64,000 bases of DNA from Acidobacteriota bacterium. GTDB taxonomy: Bacteria > Acidobacteriota > Terriglobia > Acidiferrales > UBA7541. The DNA is taken from contig JABCZN010000001.1 in assembly GCA_013289665.1 (NCBI GenBank), positions 310,001 through 374,000 on the forward strand. The letters are read 5' to 3'. Below are positions 8,833 through 16,863 of this stretch, in pieces. The notes under the pieces were generated by a model. It saw only the letters and a program-made list of their open reading frames with translations, was not told the DNA's origin and ran no database searches. The position numbers and the translations under genes are program-made. Within the stretch, counting starts at the first letter, position 1; every line of letters starts with the position of its first letter.

Positions 8833-10938
8833 ATGAGCAACGGTTCGGAAATCCTTGCAGCTGCATTACCTGAGACTCGCTACGAAACCCTTATCCGCGT
8901 ATCGAACGCTATCGGAACATATCGCGACCCACAGGATCTGTTTCGCGCGTTAGTGAGGGAACTGCACCGGGTCGTCCAGTTTGATCGCGTCGGTGTGTCC
9001 ATCCATGACGAGAAATCGAATACGTTTCACCGGCATTTCCTCGACGCTGAGACAGAAGCGGCTATCCCTCCCGACCCGGAACTGAAAATGGAGGAATCCG
9101 ACGCCTGGTGGGTCTACCAGAACCAGGAGCCTCTGATCACTACGCTTGCACCGCATGATACTGAGGTTTGCCATTTCCGGGAGATTTTGAAGAAGCATGG
9201 AATCCGCAGTGTGTGCACTCTGCCCTTAACCACAGCCCACAGCAAAATCGGTGCTCTCACCTTTGCAAGCAAAGCTCCCGATATCTATACCGCCGAAGAA
9301 GTTCACTTTCTTTCCGTGGTGGCAGAGCAGATTGCTCTCGCGTTTGACAACGCGCTGCACTTTGCTGAGGCCCAGGCCTCACAACAGCAGTTGCACAGGA
9401 AGAGCGAGCGTGTTGGACTTCTCCTCGAATTGACCAATCACGTGGTTTCCAATCTCGACTTCCGGGATCTTCTCCGAGCCGTGGTGGCCAGCACGCGCCG
9501 GGTCATGGGCTTCGATGGCGCCGGCGTTACTCTTCCCGATAGCGACAACACCCACATGCGGATCTACGCCATGGATTTCCCCTTTAGCGTCGAATCTGTC
9601 CAGGAGGAGAGCCTTGTCCCCATAGATGAAGATATCTCGGGAGAGGTCTTTCGCACCGGCAAACTCTGGTGTGGCAGTGTCCAGGAGGCGAGGCGGCAGG
9701 GAATGAAGGACACCGCGCAAGCCGAAGTTGGAACGGTCTGCGTCCTTCCTCTTCTCAGCCGGGGCCGCGTGCTGGGTACATTCGGCGTGGTCAAATATCA
9801 GGACAATGCGTTCGCGGGCGATATCGAGTTTCTCACCCAGATCGCAAACCAGGTTGCGATTGCCGTGGAGAATGCCCTTGCCTTTGGCGAGATTCGAGAG
9901 CTGAAAGACAAGTTGGCCCAGGAAAAGCTCTATCTTGAAGATGAAATCCGTAGCGAAATGAATTTTGCCCAGATCGTGGGAACCAGCGCTTCCCTCCGCA
10001 AAGCCCTCAAGCGGGTGGAAACCGTGGCGCCGACCGATTCGACGGTGCTGATTTATGGAGAGACGGGCGCGGGCAAGGAACTGATTGCGCGAGCCATTCA
10101 TGATTTGAGCCCACGGCGCTCAAAGCCCTTCGTCAAGCTCAACTGCGCGGCTATTCCGACCGGCTTGCTGGAAAGCGAGCTGTTTGGACATGAGAAAGGC
10201 GCATTCACGGGAGCGATTGCGCAGCGAATCGGGCGCTTTGAAGTGGCCAACGGCGGCACCATTTTTCTGGACGAAATAGGGGAAATTCCCCTGGAACTCC
10301 AGACCAAGCTGCTCCGCGTGCTGCAAGAGAGGGAATTCGAACGCCTGGGAAGTTCCAGGACGCTTCGCACTGACGCGCGTTTGATTGCCGCGACGAACCG
10401 CGATTTGGAAGCGATGGTGAACGAACAGAAATTCCGATCCGATCTGTTTTTTCGTGTCAACGTATTTCCCGTCCATGTGCCGCCCTTGCGCGAGCGTGAA
10501 GGCGATATTCCCCTTCTCGCGCGGCATTTCGCGCAGCAATTCTCCAGGCGGATGAACAAGGTGATTGAAACAATTCCATCAGCGGCGATGGATGCGCTGT
10601 GCCGGTATCATTGGCCGGGGAACATCCGGGAACTCCAGAATGTGATCGAGCGCGCCGTCATAGTTTCCACAAGTCCTGCTCTAAGCGTTGATTTGGCCGA
10701 TCTGAACTTCTCCAAGGCCGGTCGCGACCTGGAAAGAGCCATCTCTCCGAAGGCGCCGGCGAACGGCGCGCTTCATGATGTTCTCGAGCAATCGGAACGT
10801 CAGCAGATCCTCAAAGCCCTGGAGCAATGCAACTGGGTTGTGGCGGGCCCCAATGGGGCGGCAAAACATCTCGGAATGAAGAGGTCCACCCTGCAGCAGA
10901 GAATTCGCAAACTCGGAATCGCACGCCGCCCGGCCTGA
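8833..10938 (+). CDS. Sigma-54-dependent transcriptional activator, GAF-GAF-AAA+-Fis (FhlA-like)
   Basis: This enhancer-binding protein uses ATP hydrolysis to open sigma-54 promoters. Two GAF sensor domains (about residues 20-180 and 190-365) precede the AAA+ domain. The AAA+ domain shows Walker A GETGAGKE at residue 409, the sigma-54-contacting loop GAFTGA at 456, Walker B TIFLDE around 480, and the WPGNIRELQNVIERAV arginine-finger region. A Fis-type helix-turn-helix (AAKHLGMKRSTLQQRIRKLGI) ends the protein. There is no receiver domain, so the signal should be a small ligand or redox state sensed by the GAF domains. It is divergent from the efflux operon and followed by the RsbW-type gene. 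Both neighbours carry sigma-54 promoters, which supports local control. Confidence 0.95.
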   Translation: MSNGSEILAAALPETRYETLIRVSNAIGTYRDPQDLFRALVRELHRVVQFDRVGVSIHDEKSNTFHRHFLDAETEAAIPPDPELKMEESDAWWVYQNQEPLITTLAPHDTEVCHFREILKKHGIRSVCTLPLTTAHSKIGALTFASKAPDIYTAEEVHFLSVVAEQIALAFDNALHFAEAQASQQQLHRKSERVGLLLELTNHVVSNLDFRDLLRAVVASTRRVMGFDGAGVTLPDSDNTHMRIYAMDFPFSVESVQEESLVPIDEDISGEVFRTGKLWCGSVQEARRQGMKDTAQAEVGTVCVLPLLSRGRVLGTFGVVKYQDNAFAGDIEFLTQIANQVAIAVENALAFGEIRELKDKLAQEKLYLEDEIRSEMNFAQIVGTSASLRKALKRVETVAPTDSTVLIYGETGAGKELIARAIHDLSPRRSKPFVKLNCAAIPTGLLESELFGHEKGAFTGAIAQRIGRFEVANGGTIFLDEIGEIPLELQTKLLRVLQEREFERLGSSRTLRTDARLIAATNRDLEAMVNEQKFRSDLFFRVNVFPVHVPPLREREGDIPLLARHFAQQFSRRMNKVIETIPSAAMDALCRYHWPGNIRELQNVIERAVIVSTSPALSVDLADLNFSKAGRDLERAISPKAPANGALHDVLEQSERQQILKALEQCNWVVAGPNGAAKHLGMKRSTLQQRIRKLGIARRPA

Positions 10939-11018
10939 CGGGGCTGCGCCCGCAGTTTCACCCTCGTATATTTAAAAACGACGTCTCTTCCTGCACTTTT
11001 CCCGCATGCCGCAAAGCT

Positions 11019-11048
11019 GGCACGCTACCGCAAATATGGCAGTGCCAC
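11019..11048 (+). promoter_or_regulatory. Enhancer-like element, copy B (facing the ATPase/STAS/sigma module)
   Basis: The site reads GGCACGCTACCGCAA, four bases (atat), then GGCAGTGCCAC, and contains the perfect palindrome TGGCAGTGCCA at 11037-11047. It matches copy A (8726-8755, opposite strand) at 26 of 30 positions. A partial direct repeat of CCGCAAA-nn-TGGCA with a 19-bp period (11009 and 11028) lies over it. Its end is 91 bases before the GG of the sigma-54 promoter at 11139, almost the same spacing as copy A. Confidence 0.6.
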
Positions 11049-11136
11049 CCTGGCAGCGCGATCCAGACTGCCTTCTCTCCCCTGGCCATTCCACTAAAAA
11101 TCAATAAGTTCCCCCACCTTCATCGCCCTCCTTGCT

Positions 11137-11153
11137 TTGGCCGTCAGCTTGCC
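11137..11153 (+). promoter_or_regulatory. Sigma-54 (-24/-12) promoter of the anti-sigma-type ATPase gene
   Basis: The sequence TTGGCCGTCAGCTTGCC has GG (11139-11140) and GC (11151-11152) ten bases apart and a perfect TTGC -12 box. The -24 box TGGCC is a weaker match beyond TGGC. It shares the flanking CTTTGGC with the promoter at 8621-8639. The expected start near 11164 is just before the Shine-Dalgarno sequence of the gene at 11179. Confidence 0.6.
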
Positions 11154-11178
11154 TTTTCCGGTTCACGGGGGGTTCGTC

Positions 11179-11676
11179 ATGCGAGAGATGCGAAGTCTGA
11201 ACGGAGCAGCGGATTCACTAGCGCGATTCCCACGAAAAAATTCCATTTCTTCTTTCGTCCTGGAAATTGACTGCTGGATGCCAAGTGAAGTTCAGGCTAT
11301 CTCCCCGCTGGTGGAACGCCTGATGCTCCTGATTGAGGGTTCGCAATGTGCTCCGGGAGAAGAGTTCGGTGTCGAACTGGCCCTCCGCGAGGCTCTGGGG
11401 AATGCCGTCGTGCACGGCAGTCACCAGCACCCCCACGCAAAAGTGCACGTTCGCTGCCGCTGCTGGCCTGGCAGGGAAATATCCATCGTCGTGACGGACG
11501 AGGGAAATGGATTCGACTTCGAAAAAACAGCAGGCGACAGCGCGTTGTCGGATCCCCTTTCCGCGCATGGCCGCGGCATCCAGTTGATGAAAGCCAATAT
11601 GGACATTGTTCACTTTGAGCGAGGCGGGTCTGAAGTTCATTTGCGCAAGCGGTTGCGAATGATGTCCCGTTCGTGA
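11179..11676 (+). CDS. RsbW/SpoIIAB-like anti-sigma ATPase (HATPase_c domain)
   Basis: This serine-kinase-type ATPase belongs to partner-switching systems, in which it binds a sigma factor or phosphorylates a STAS antagonist. The GHKL boxes are intact: an N box E-ALGNAVVHG, a G1 box VTDEGNGFDF and a G2 box GRGIQLMKANMD near the C-terminus. The ATG at 11179 follows GGGGGG at a spacing of seven bases; a start at 11137 lacks such a site and would overlap the sigma-54 promoter. The protein is about 165 residues, typical for the family. The next genes encode a STAS protein and an ECF sigma factor, so this is a complete-looking switching cassette. Confidence 0.88.
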   Translation: MREMRSLNGAADSLARFPRKNSISSFVLEIDCWMPSEVQAISPLVERLMLLIEGSQCAPGEEFGVELALREALGNAVVHGSHQHPHAKVHVRCRCWPGREISIVVTDEGNGFDFEKTAGDSALSDPLSAHGRGIQLMKANMDIVHFERGGSEVHLRKRLRMMSRS

Positions 11677-11772
11677 AGGTTCAGTGTTGGGAAAGCGCTT
11701 GGAATCGACCGATCAAACCGGCCGGCGGATGAATGGACTTCTGCAACTGAGAGAAGAAAGCGAGCCACGCGA

Positions 11773-12258
11773 ATGCTGCGAATCACCATCGCTGAGACGC
11801 TCACGGAGCAAAGGTGGACTCTCGAAGGTCGTTTGGTCGAACCGTGGGTCGGCGAGCTGCGGACCAGCTGGAAAAACAGGCACCGCCCGCAGAACGGACG
11901 GACATGCACCGTCGATCTCTGTGGGGTCACATGCATAGACAACACCGGCCTACGGTTTTTGCGCTCCATGTCAAAGGAGGGTACCCGATTCATCGCCACG
12001 GGTATCTACACCAGGCATGTTCTGGAACAACTGAAAGCCGGCACGAGGCACGCCCCGTTCATCTGGTTTCTTTGCTTGTTTGCCGGATGCCTGGTGAATC
12101 TCGTCGCTTGCTCGCCACGAGTGCTTGCGAACCCGGAACTCGGCAAAAGAAATCCCCGGCAAGAATTCAGAGCACGCCCGAGCGAAAAGACTAGCTCGAA
12201 CGCCAGCGGACCTGATTTTACGTGCGGACCCGGAGGGACACTGTGCCGTCACTCGTAA
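11773..12258 (+). CDS. STAS-domain protein (anti-sigma antagonist-like) with a hydrophobic C-terminal tail
   Basis: Residues 1-95 fit the STAS fold. The core block TVDLCGVTCIDNTGLRFLRSMSKEG corresponds to the phosphorylation loop, although the usual DSSG/DSTG is DNTG here, leaving only a Thr as a possible target. After residue 95 the protein continues with a hydrophobic stretch FIWFLCLFAGCLVNLVAC and a polar tail, unlike the 100-110 residue stand-alone antagonists. The tail could be a membrane anchor or the result of an old frameshift. The 3' end overlaps the GTG of the sigma gene by 16 bases, so the two are translationally coupled. The role as partner of the upstream ATPase is inferred from context. 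Confidence 0.65.
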   Translation: MLRITIAETLTEQRWTLEGRLVEPWVGELRTSWKNRHRPQNGRTCTVDLCGVTCIDNTGLRFLRSMSKEGTRFIATGIYTRHVLEQLKAGTRHAPFIWFLCLFAGCLVNLVACSPRVLANPELGKRNPRQEFRARPSEKTSSNASGPDFTCGPGGTLCRHS

Positions 12259-12968
12259 ACGAGTTCGAAAAACGGGCACCAGAGGTCCCTCCCCTCCACG
12301 CTGTCGCGGAAGGGGAGGAGTCCGCTCTGATTGCTGGCGCCAGAAACGGGAATGCCCAGGCATTTGAAGTATTGATCGCGCGTCACCAGCGAAGGATTCT
12401 CGCCGTCGCGCTGCGTCGCACCCGCGTTCGGGAGGATGCCGAAGACATCATGCAGCAAAGCTTTCAAAAGGCCTTTCTCCACCTGCGCCAATTTGAAGGT
12501 AGATCGTCCTTTTCAACATGGTTGACGAGAGTCGCCATCAACGAAACGCGAATGTTGCAACGGAAAAAGGGTGGTAAGCGCGAAGTGTCGATCGACGACC
12601 CGGACGAGCATGCGGAAAACGTAACTCCTTTGGAGATTCCGGATCTGGCTCCGGATCCGGAGGTTGACTACTCACAAAAAGAATGGCGGCGGATGCTGTC
12701 CTTCGCCTTGAATGAGTTGCCGCACAGAACACGGCGGGCCATCGAGCTGCGTGATCTTGACGAACGATCGACGGAAGAGACTGCTCGAATCTTGGGCATT
12801 TCCGTTGGCGCAGTAAAGGCTCGAATATTCCAGGGGCGAAAGAGGTTGCGAAAAAGATTACAGCGCTTTGTTGGATCGGCTTGGACGTTCGGAAGGGACA
12901 GCTCACGAGCAATCGGTAACGCCGGATGTATCCGGCAAAATCAGGCCGCGCGCAATGCGTACGGCTGA
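12243..12968 (+). CDS. ECF-type RNA polymerase sigma factor (sigma-70 family, RpoE-like)
   Basis: Region 2 (FEVLIARHQRRILAVALRRTRVREDAEDIMQQSFQKAFLHLRQFEGRSSFSTWLTRVAINETRM) and region 4 (LNELPHRTRRAIELRDLDERSTEETARILGISVGAVKARIFQGRKRLRKRL) are both complete, separated by an acidic linker. The GTG at 12243 has GGAGG seven to eight bases upstream and was preferred over the GTG at 12222. A roughly 30-residue basic tail after region 4 is unusual. No zinc-binding anti-sigma factor gene follows; instead the ATPase/STAS pair lies upstream. The start overlaps the STAS gene by 16 bases. Confidence 0.9.
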   Translation: MPSLVNEFEKRAPEVPPLHAVAEGEESALIAGARNGNAQAFEVLIARHQRRILAVALRRTRVREDAEDIMQQSFQKAFLHLRQFEGRSSFSTWLTRVAINETRMLQRKKGGKREVSIDDPDEHAENVTPLEIPDLAPDPEVDYSQKEWRRMLSFALNELPHRTRRAIELRDLDERSTEETARILGISVGAVKARIFQGRKRLRKRLQRFVGSAWTFGRDSSRAIGNAGCIRQNQAARNAYG

Positions 12969-12991
12969 GGCGGGGATGAAGGGGGGCTCTT

Positions 12992-13087
12992 ATGTTGACG
13001 CTTCTGCTCGCTGCGGCGTTGGCGGTTTTGGGATTTCTGTGTTTCACCGGGCCGGGCGGGGTCAACGGGCGGCGGAACCGCCCCTGA
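12992..13087 (+). CDS. Possible small membrane peptide (31 residues)
   Basis: An ATG preceded by a strong purine-rich AGGGGGG motif opens a 31-codon frame: MLTLLLAAALAVLGFLC, one membrane-spanning segment, then a short basic end (GRRNRP). It sits 23 bases after the sigma-factor gene on the same strand. Single-pass peptides of this kind are common but cannot be assigned a function, and the frame could be chance. The remainder of 13088-13317 shows only the hairpin listed at 13219. Confidence 0.3.
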   Translation: MLTLLLAAALAVLGFLCFTGPGGVNGRRNRP

Positions 13088-13218
13088 ATCGGTTGCACGG
13101 CGACGGGATTCTCCAGGTAGTGCAGTTCGCCGAGCCAGGCGTGTTTGCAACGGACTCCGCCCAGACCTCCGGCGGTATCGCATTTCACTTGTGAGTCGGC
13201 GATACCCACAGTCTGGCC

Positions 13219-13247
13219 ACGAGTCCCGGCTACCCATCGGGACTCGT
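13219..13247. repeat. Perfect 10-bp inverted repeat (hairpin)
   Basis: ACGAGTCCCG (13219-13228) pairs exactly with CGGGACTCGT (13238-13247) around a nine-base loop. No T tract follows on either strand, so a standard terminator is unlikely. It lies in the spacer between the sigma gene and the DUF2934 gene and may be a dispersed intergenic palindrome or an mRNA-stabilising hairpin. Confidence 0.5.
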
Positions 13248-13317
13248 AGCGCGGAGGTCTGAAGCCCAGACACGATGGGACAGAGAGAATTTCAACGCCG
13301 GAAGGAAAAACCCTCTT

Positions 13318-13566
13318 ATGAGCCAGAAAGGTATGAGAAATCAATCTTTGGGGCTTCACGCAAACCCTATCAAGCCTCGCAGAGTAGACTCTTCTGCAAA
13401 CCACGGACCAAGCCACGAACAGATCAGGCGCCGGGCATATGAAATATATCTTGAGCGTGACTGCCTCGGTGGCAGTGAATTGGATGACTGGCTCCGGGCC
13501 GAACTGGAACTCAGTGTAAACGGGTTTGTTAGGCAAGCCACAGGGAAGACAAAGCGGGGAGCCTAA
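13318..13566 (+). CDS. DUF2934 domain protein (small, soluble)
   Basis: The 82-residue product contains the DUF2934 core HEQIRRRAYEIYLERDCLGGSELDDWLRAELEL, a short helical motif frequent in Acidobacteriota and some Proteobacteria with no established biochemical role. A variable basic N-terminus precedes it. A second ATG at 13333 with AAGG just upstream is also possible. The gene is free-standing between the sigma-factor cassette and the DHA2 exporter. Confidence 0.75.
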   Translation: MSQKGMRNQSLGLHANPIKPRRVDSSANHGPSHEQIRRRAYEIYLERDCLGGSELDDWLRAELELSVNGFVRQATGKTKRGA

Positions 13567-13687
13567 TATTGCACGATCGGAAAACAACTTACCTTAACGC
13601 TGTCGCACCGATCGCCGGAGTCGCTCGGACGCGCTGTCCGCGGCGGTTGAAACCCGATTCAACCGCTGAACCCGATGTGAGGCTCCC

Positions 13688-15280
13688 GTGAGCGACGCCG
13701 GACCTGGCAGTTCGGGAGAGGGAATCTGGCAGCCCAAAGGCAACCCCTGGATTATAGCTGCCGCGGTTTCGCTGGCCGCGTTCATGGAAGTCCTCGATAC
13801 CAGCATCGCCAATGTGGCCTTGCCCCACATCGCGGGCAACCTGGGCGCCAGCAATGACGAAAGCACTTGGGTGTTGACTAGCTATCTTGTCTCGAACGCA
13901 ATTGTTCTGCCTATAAGTGGATGGCTGGTCGGATGGCTTGGACGGAAGCGCTTTTTCTTGACGTGCATCGTATCTTTCACCGTCAGTTCGTTACTCTGTG
14001 GGATCGCGCCGAATCTGGGCCTCCTTCTTTTTTTTCGAGTCTTGCAAGGCGCATTCGGGGGAGGCTTGCAGCCCATGGCCCAGGCCATTTTGGGCGATAC
14101 CTTTCCACCGGAGAAGCGAGGGTTGGCCTTCGCACTGTATGGCGTCACCGCCATCTGCGCTCCCGCGATTGGTCCGACGCTGGGAGGCTGGATCACCGAC
14201 AATTATTCCTGGCGTTGGATTTTCTACATCAACGTTCCTGTTGGCGCTCTGGCGCTCGCTCTTGTCTATCAACTTGTGGAAGACCCCCCTTACCTCGCTC
14301 GACTGAAGAAGCGGCTATCCGGGTTCGACTTCATCGGATTTTCTCTCCTGACCCTGGGCGTAGGCGCATTGCAGATTGCCCTGGACAAGGGACAGGAAGA
14401 CGACTGGTTCGGATCCAATTTCATAACGACGCTGGTGGCAATCGCCGCCGCGGCTCTCGTCGCTATGGTCATTTGGGAATGGTTTCAGAAAGAGCCCATT
14501 GTGGATGTCCGTTTGTTCAAGAATTTTAATGTCGCCACAACGAATCTGATGTTCCTGATGCTGGGCGCAGCACTGTTCAGTTCGACTGTGCTCATGCCCC
14601 AACTCTTGCAGACTCTTATGGGGTACCCGGCACAAAAGGCCGGGATGGTACTTTCGGCCGGCGCCATCGTGGTGCTGGTGGTGCTCCCCATGGTTGGCAA
14701 GCTCACCACCCGATTCCAAGCGCGTCACATCATCGCCTTTGGTTGGATAGGTCTGGCGGTCAGCATGTATATTTCAAGCAAACAGGTTGATCTGCTGATG
14801 AGTTTCCGCTCGGCGACCTTATTGCGCGTGTGGCAGTATATTCCCGTAGCCTTTCTGTTCGTCCCCCTCACGCTTGCCGGATACGTCGGCTTGCCGGCTG
14901 AAAAAGCCAACGCTGCCGCCGGGCTTATGAATTTCATGCGTAACATGGGTCAGAGCATCGGAACATCCGCTGTTACGACTCTCATTGCTCGACGCAGTCA
15001 GTATCACCAATCCGTCCTCGCGGAATATACGGCTTCTAGCCCGTTTCACGCTTCTCTCACTGCTCTTGCAATGCGTCTCACGCGGGCCGGCTTAAGCGTG
15101 TATGCCGCTCAACAACAGGCAATGGGCCGGCTCTACGCCATGGTTCAGGCTCAAGCTGCAATTCTCTCTTACGTCGAAGTGTACTGGCTGCTGTCTGTGG
15201 CCTCGGCAATTATGTTTGCCGCCTCATTCTTTCTGAAAAGAAACGAACTGGGCAAAGGTGGCAATGTCTCGGTTCACTAG
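13688..15280 (+). CDS. DHA2-family MFS multidrug exporter (EmrB/QacA type)
   Basis: This is a drug:proton antiporter with 14 predicted membrane spans, 530 residues, in the usual size range. Family motifs include the motif C/D1 region FMEVLDTSIANVALPHIAGNL, motif A GWLVGWLGRKRFFL and the motif C-like ALYGVTAICAPAIGPTLGGWITDNYSWRWIFYINVPVG. The start is GTG at 13688 with a GTGAGG ribosome-binding site; an in-frame ATG does not precede the first span. No EmrA-like adaptor gene is adjacent, so it may export across the inner membrane alone or borrow an adaptor. Confidence 0.93.
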   Translation: MSDAGPGSSGEGIWQPKGNPWIIAAAVSLAAFMEVLDTSIANVALPHIAGNLGASNDESTWVLTSYLVSNAIVLPISGWLVGWLGRKRFFLTCIVSFTVSSLLCGIAPNLGLLLFFRVLQGAFGGGLQPMAQAILGDTFPPEKRGLAFALYGVTAICAPAIGPTLGGWITDNYSWRWIFYINVPVGALALALVYQLVEDPPYLARLKKRLSGFDFIGFSLLTLGVGALQIALDKGQEDDWFGSNFITTLVAIAAAALVAMVIWEWFQKEPIVDVRLFKNFNVATTNLMFLMLGAALFSSTVLMPQLLQTLMGYPAQKAGMVLSAGAIVVLVVLPMVGKLTTRFQARHIIAFGWIGLAVSMYISSKQVDLLMSFRSATLLRVWQYIPVAFLFVPLTLAGYVGLPAEKANAAAGLMNFMRNMGQSIGTSAVTTLIARRSQYHQSVLAEYTASSPFHASLTALAMRLTRAGLSVYAAQQQAMGRLYAMVQAQAAILSYVEVYWLLSVASAIMFAASFFLKRNELGKGGNVSVH

Positions 15281-15447
15281 AATGGGGATGTAATCTTTAG
15301 CTAAAGCCCAGATCATCCAAATGACTCTATGCTGGGGCAGAAGCCCCGGCCTCCGGAAGAAAACCGAAGAACAGTCCGTCCGCGCGAGCGGGCCCTACAT
15401 AGACCTGCGTGCAGATGGACCGCTAATGGGAGGAAATCTTCCGGAAA

Positions 15448-16167
15448 ATGGATATACTGCAGGGCATGGACGCGACTCACAAAATGGCGCCGACGTCGGA
15501 CGCGGCGCACCCGGACATGATTTACATGAAGATTCCCGTGGGGTTGCTGCAATGCAACTGCCAGATCATCGGGGACCCCAAGACGCTCGAAGCGATTGTG
15601 ATCGACCCTGGCGACGAGGTGGAGCGCATCCTGAGCATGCTGGGGCGCTACAAACTGAAGGTGAAGGCGATCATCAGCACCCACGCTCACATTGATCACG
15701 TTGGCGGGCTGGCAAAGCTGCACATGTACACGGGCGCGCCGGTGATGATGCATAGTGAGGATTTGCCGCTGTATCACGGGATGGAAGAGCAGGCGGCGTT
15801 TATTGGGCTGGCCACGCCAGAGCTGACGGAAGTGGATCAAGTGCTGAAGGATGGCGATACCCTGCCGTGGGGCGGCTTTCACGCGAGCGTGATTCATACG
15901 CCGGGGCACACGCCGGGGAGCGTGTCACTTTACATGCCGAAGGATTGCGGCAGGGTGAAGCTGGCGCAGCCGCAACTGTTTGCGGGGGACACGCTGTTTG
16001 CGGGAAGCATCGGGCGGACGGATCTATGGGGCGGTTCGATGGAACAGATTCTGGAGTCGCTGCGGGAGAAGTTGATGCAGCTTCCAGATGACACGCTGGT
16101 GCATCCCGGCCACGGGGGATCGACGACCATCGGGCTGGAGAAGGAAACGAATCCGTTTTTGAAGTAG
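15448..16167 (+). CDS. MBL-fold metallo-hydrolase (glyoxalase II-like)
   Basis: A metallo-beta-lactamase-fold hydrolase of about 235 residues. The metal ligands are all visible: STHAHIDHVGG (HxHxDH), HTPGHTPGS, the bridging Asp in GDTLF and a final His in HPGHGGST. The pattern matches the YcbL/hydroxyacylglutathione-hydrolase-like branch, so a thioester or persulfide substrate is plausible, but the substrate cannot be read. The N-terminal 25 residues are poorly conserved in character. ATG codons at 15448 and 15466 are both possible starts; GGAGGAAA precedes the first. Confidence 0.88.
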   Translation: MDILQGMDATHKMAPTSDAAHPDMIYMKIPVGLLQCNCQIIGDPKTLEAIVIDPGDEVERILSMLGRYKLKVKAIISTHAHIDHVGGLAKLHMYTGAPVMMHSEDLPLYHGMEEQAAFIGLATPELTEVDQVLKDGDTLPWGGFHASVIHTPGHTPGSVSLYMPKDCGRVKLAQPQLFAGDTLFAGSIGRTDLWGGSMEQILESLREKLMQLPDDTLVHPGHGGSTTIGLEKETNPFLK

Positions 16168-16237
16168 GTGCGTGGGTAGCGGCGGGTTGAAACGGCGCGT
16201 AAGGAATCCACGGACAATCTAGCGAGGAGGGCTAGCG

Positions 16238-16846
16238 ATGGGGCAAGAGGTCGTTTGCTCTGCGCGGTGGGGTGGGAAGCGTGTGCGCGGAAAGGCGCTG
16301 TTGGAGACGGCGGAGATAATATTTCGCGGCGAAGATCGGAGGAAGATTCCGTTTTCGGCGATCCGCAGGGCGGAAGCGAAGGGCGGCGAACTGCAGCTGA
16401 AGACGGATGAGGGATTTGTGATTTTCGAACTGGGTGAGCAGGCGGAGAAATGGCGGCAGAAGATTGCGAATCCGAAGTCGGTGTTGGAGAAACTGGGGGT
16501 GAAGCCGGGTCAACCCGTGGCGGTGCTTGGAAAGCTGGACGGCGAGTTTTTGAAGAAATTGAAGGAGCAGAAGTCGGCCGTGGCGCCGGGTAAGATCGAA
16601 GATGGAATGGGCTGGATTTTCTTTGGCGCAGAGACCCGCGAGGGATTGGGAGAAGTAAAGAAAATTGTTGGGAAGATGAAGGGAAGCGCGGCGCTGTGGG
16701 TGGTTTATCCGAAAGGGCAGAAAAGCATCACGGAAACCGATGTGATTGGCGCTGGACGCAAGGTGGGATTGAAGGACGTGAAGGTGGTGGGATTCAGCAC
16801 AACACACACCGCGCTAAAGTTTGTGTTCCCGGTCGAGAAGCGGTGA
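16238..16846 (+). CDS. DUF3052-type protein with an N-terminal PH-like segment
   Basis: The C-terminal 120 residues resemble DUF3052: LGVKPGQPVAVLG, a central GWIFFGAETREGLGEV and the hallmark GSAALWVVYPKGQKSITETDV followed by GLKDVKVVGFSTTHTALKF. The first 80 residues are beta-rich (EIIFRGEDRRKIPFSAIRRAEAKGGELQL) and look like a small PH-like or Sm-like domain, which simple DUF3052 proteins lack. GAGGAGGG lies seven bases before the ATG. Function unknown. It follows the MBL gene on the same strand by 70 bases. Confidence 0.7.
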   Translation: MGQEVVCSARWGGKRVRGKALLETAEIIFRGEDRRKIPFSAIRRAEAKGGELQLKTDEGFVIFELGEQAEKWRQKIANPKSVLEKLGVKPGQPVAVLGKLDGEFLKKLKEQKSAVAPGKIEDGMGWIFFGAETREGLGEVKKIVGKMKGSAALWVVYPKGQKSITETDVIGAGRKVGLKDVKVVGFSTTHTALKFVFPVEKR

Positions 16847-16863
16847 GCATCGTTAGCCAATAA

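Noticed and set aside
11017..11034. TGGCACG ... CGCAA at copy B as a sigma-54 promoter
   Set aside because: The GG to GC spacing is nine bases, which sigma-54 does not tolerate, and the site is 145 bases from the gene while a correctly spaced site exists at 11137.
12538..13587. 349-codon minus-strand open frame
   Set aside because: It runs antisense through the sigma factor and DUF2934 genes and has the Arg/Pro/Ser-rich composition of a shadow frame.
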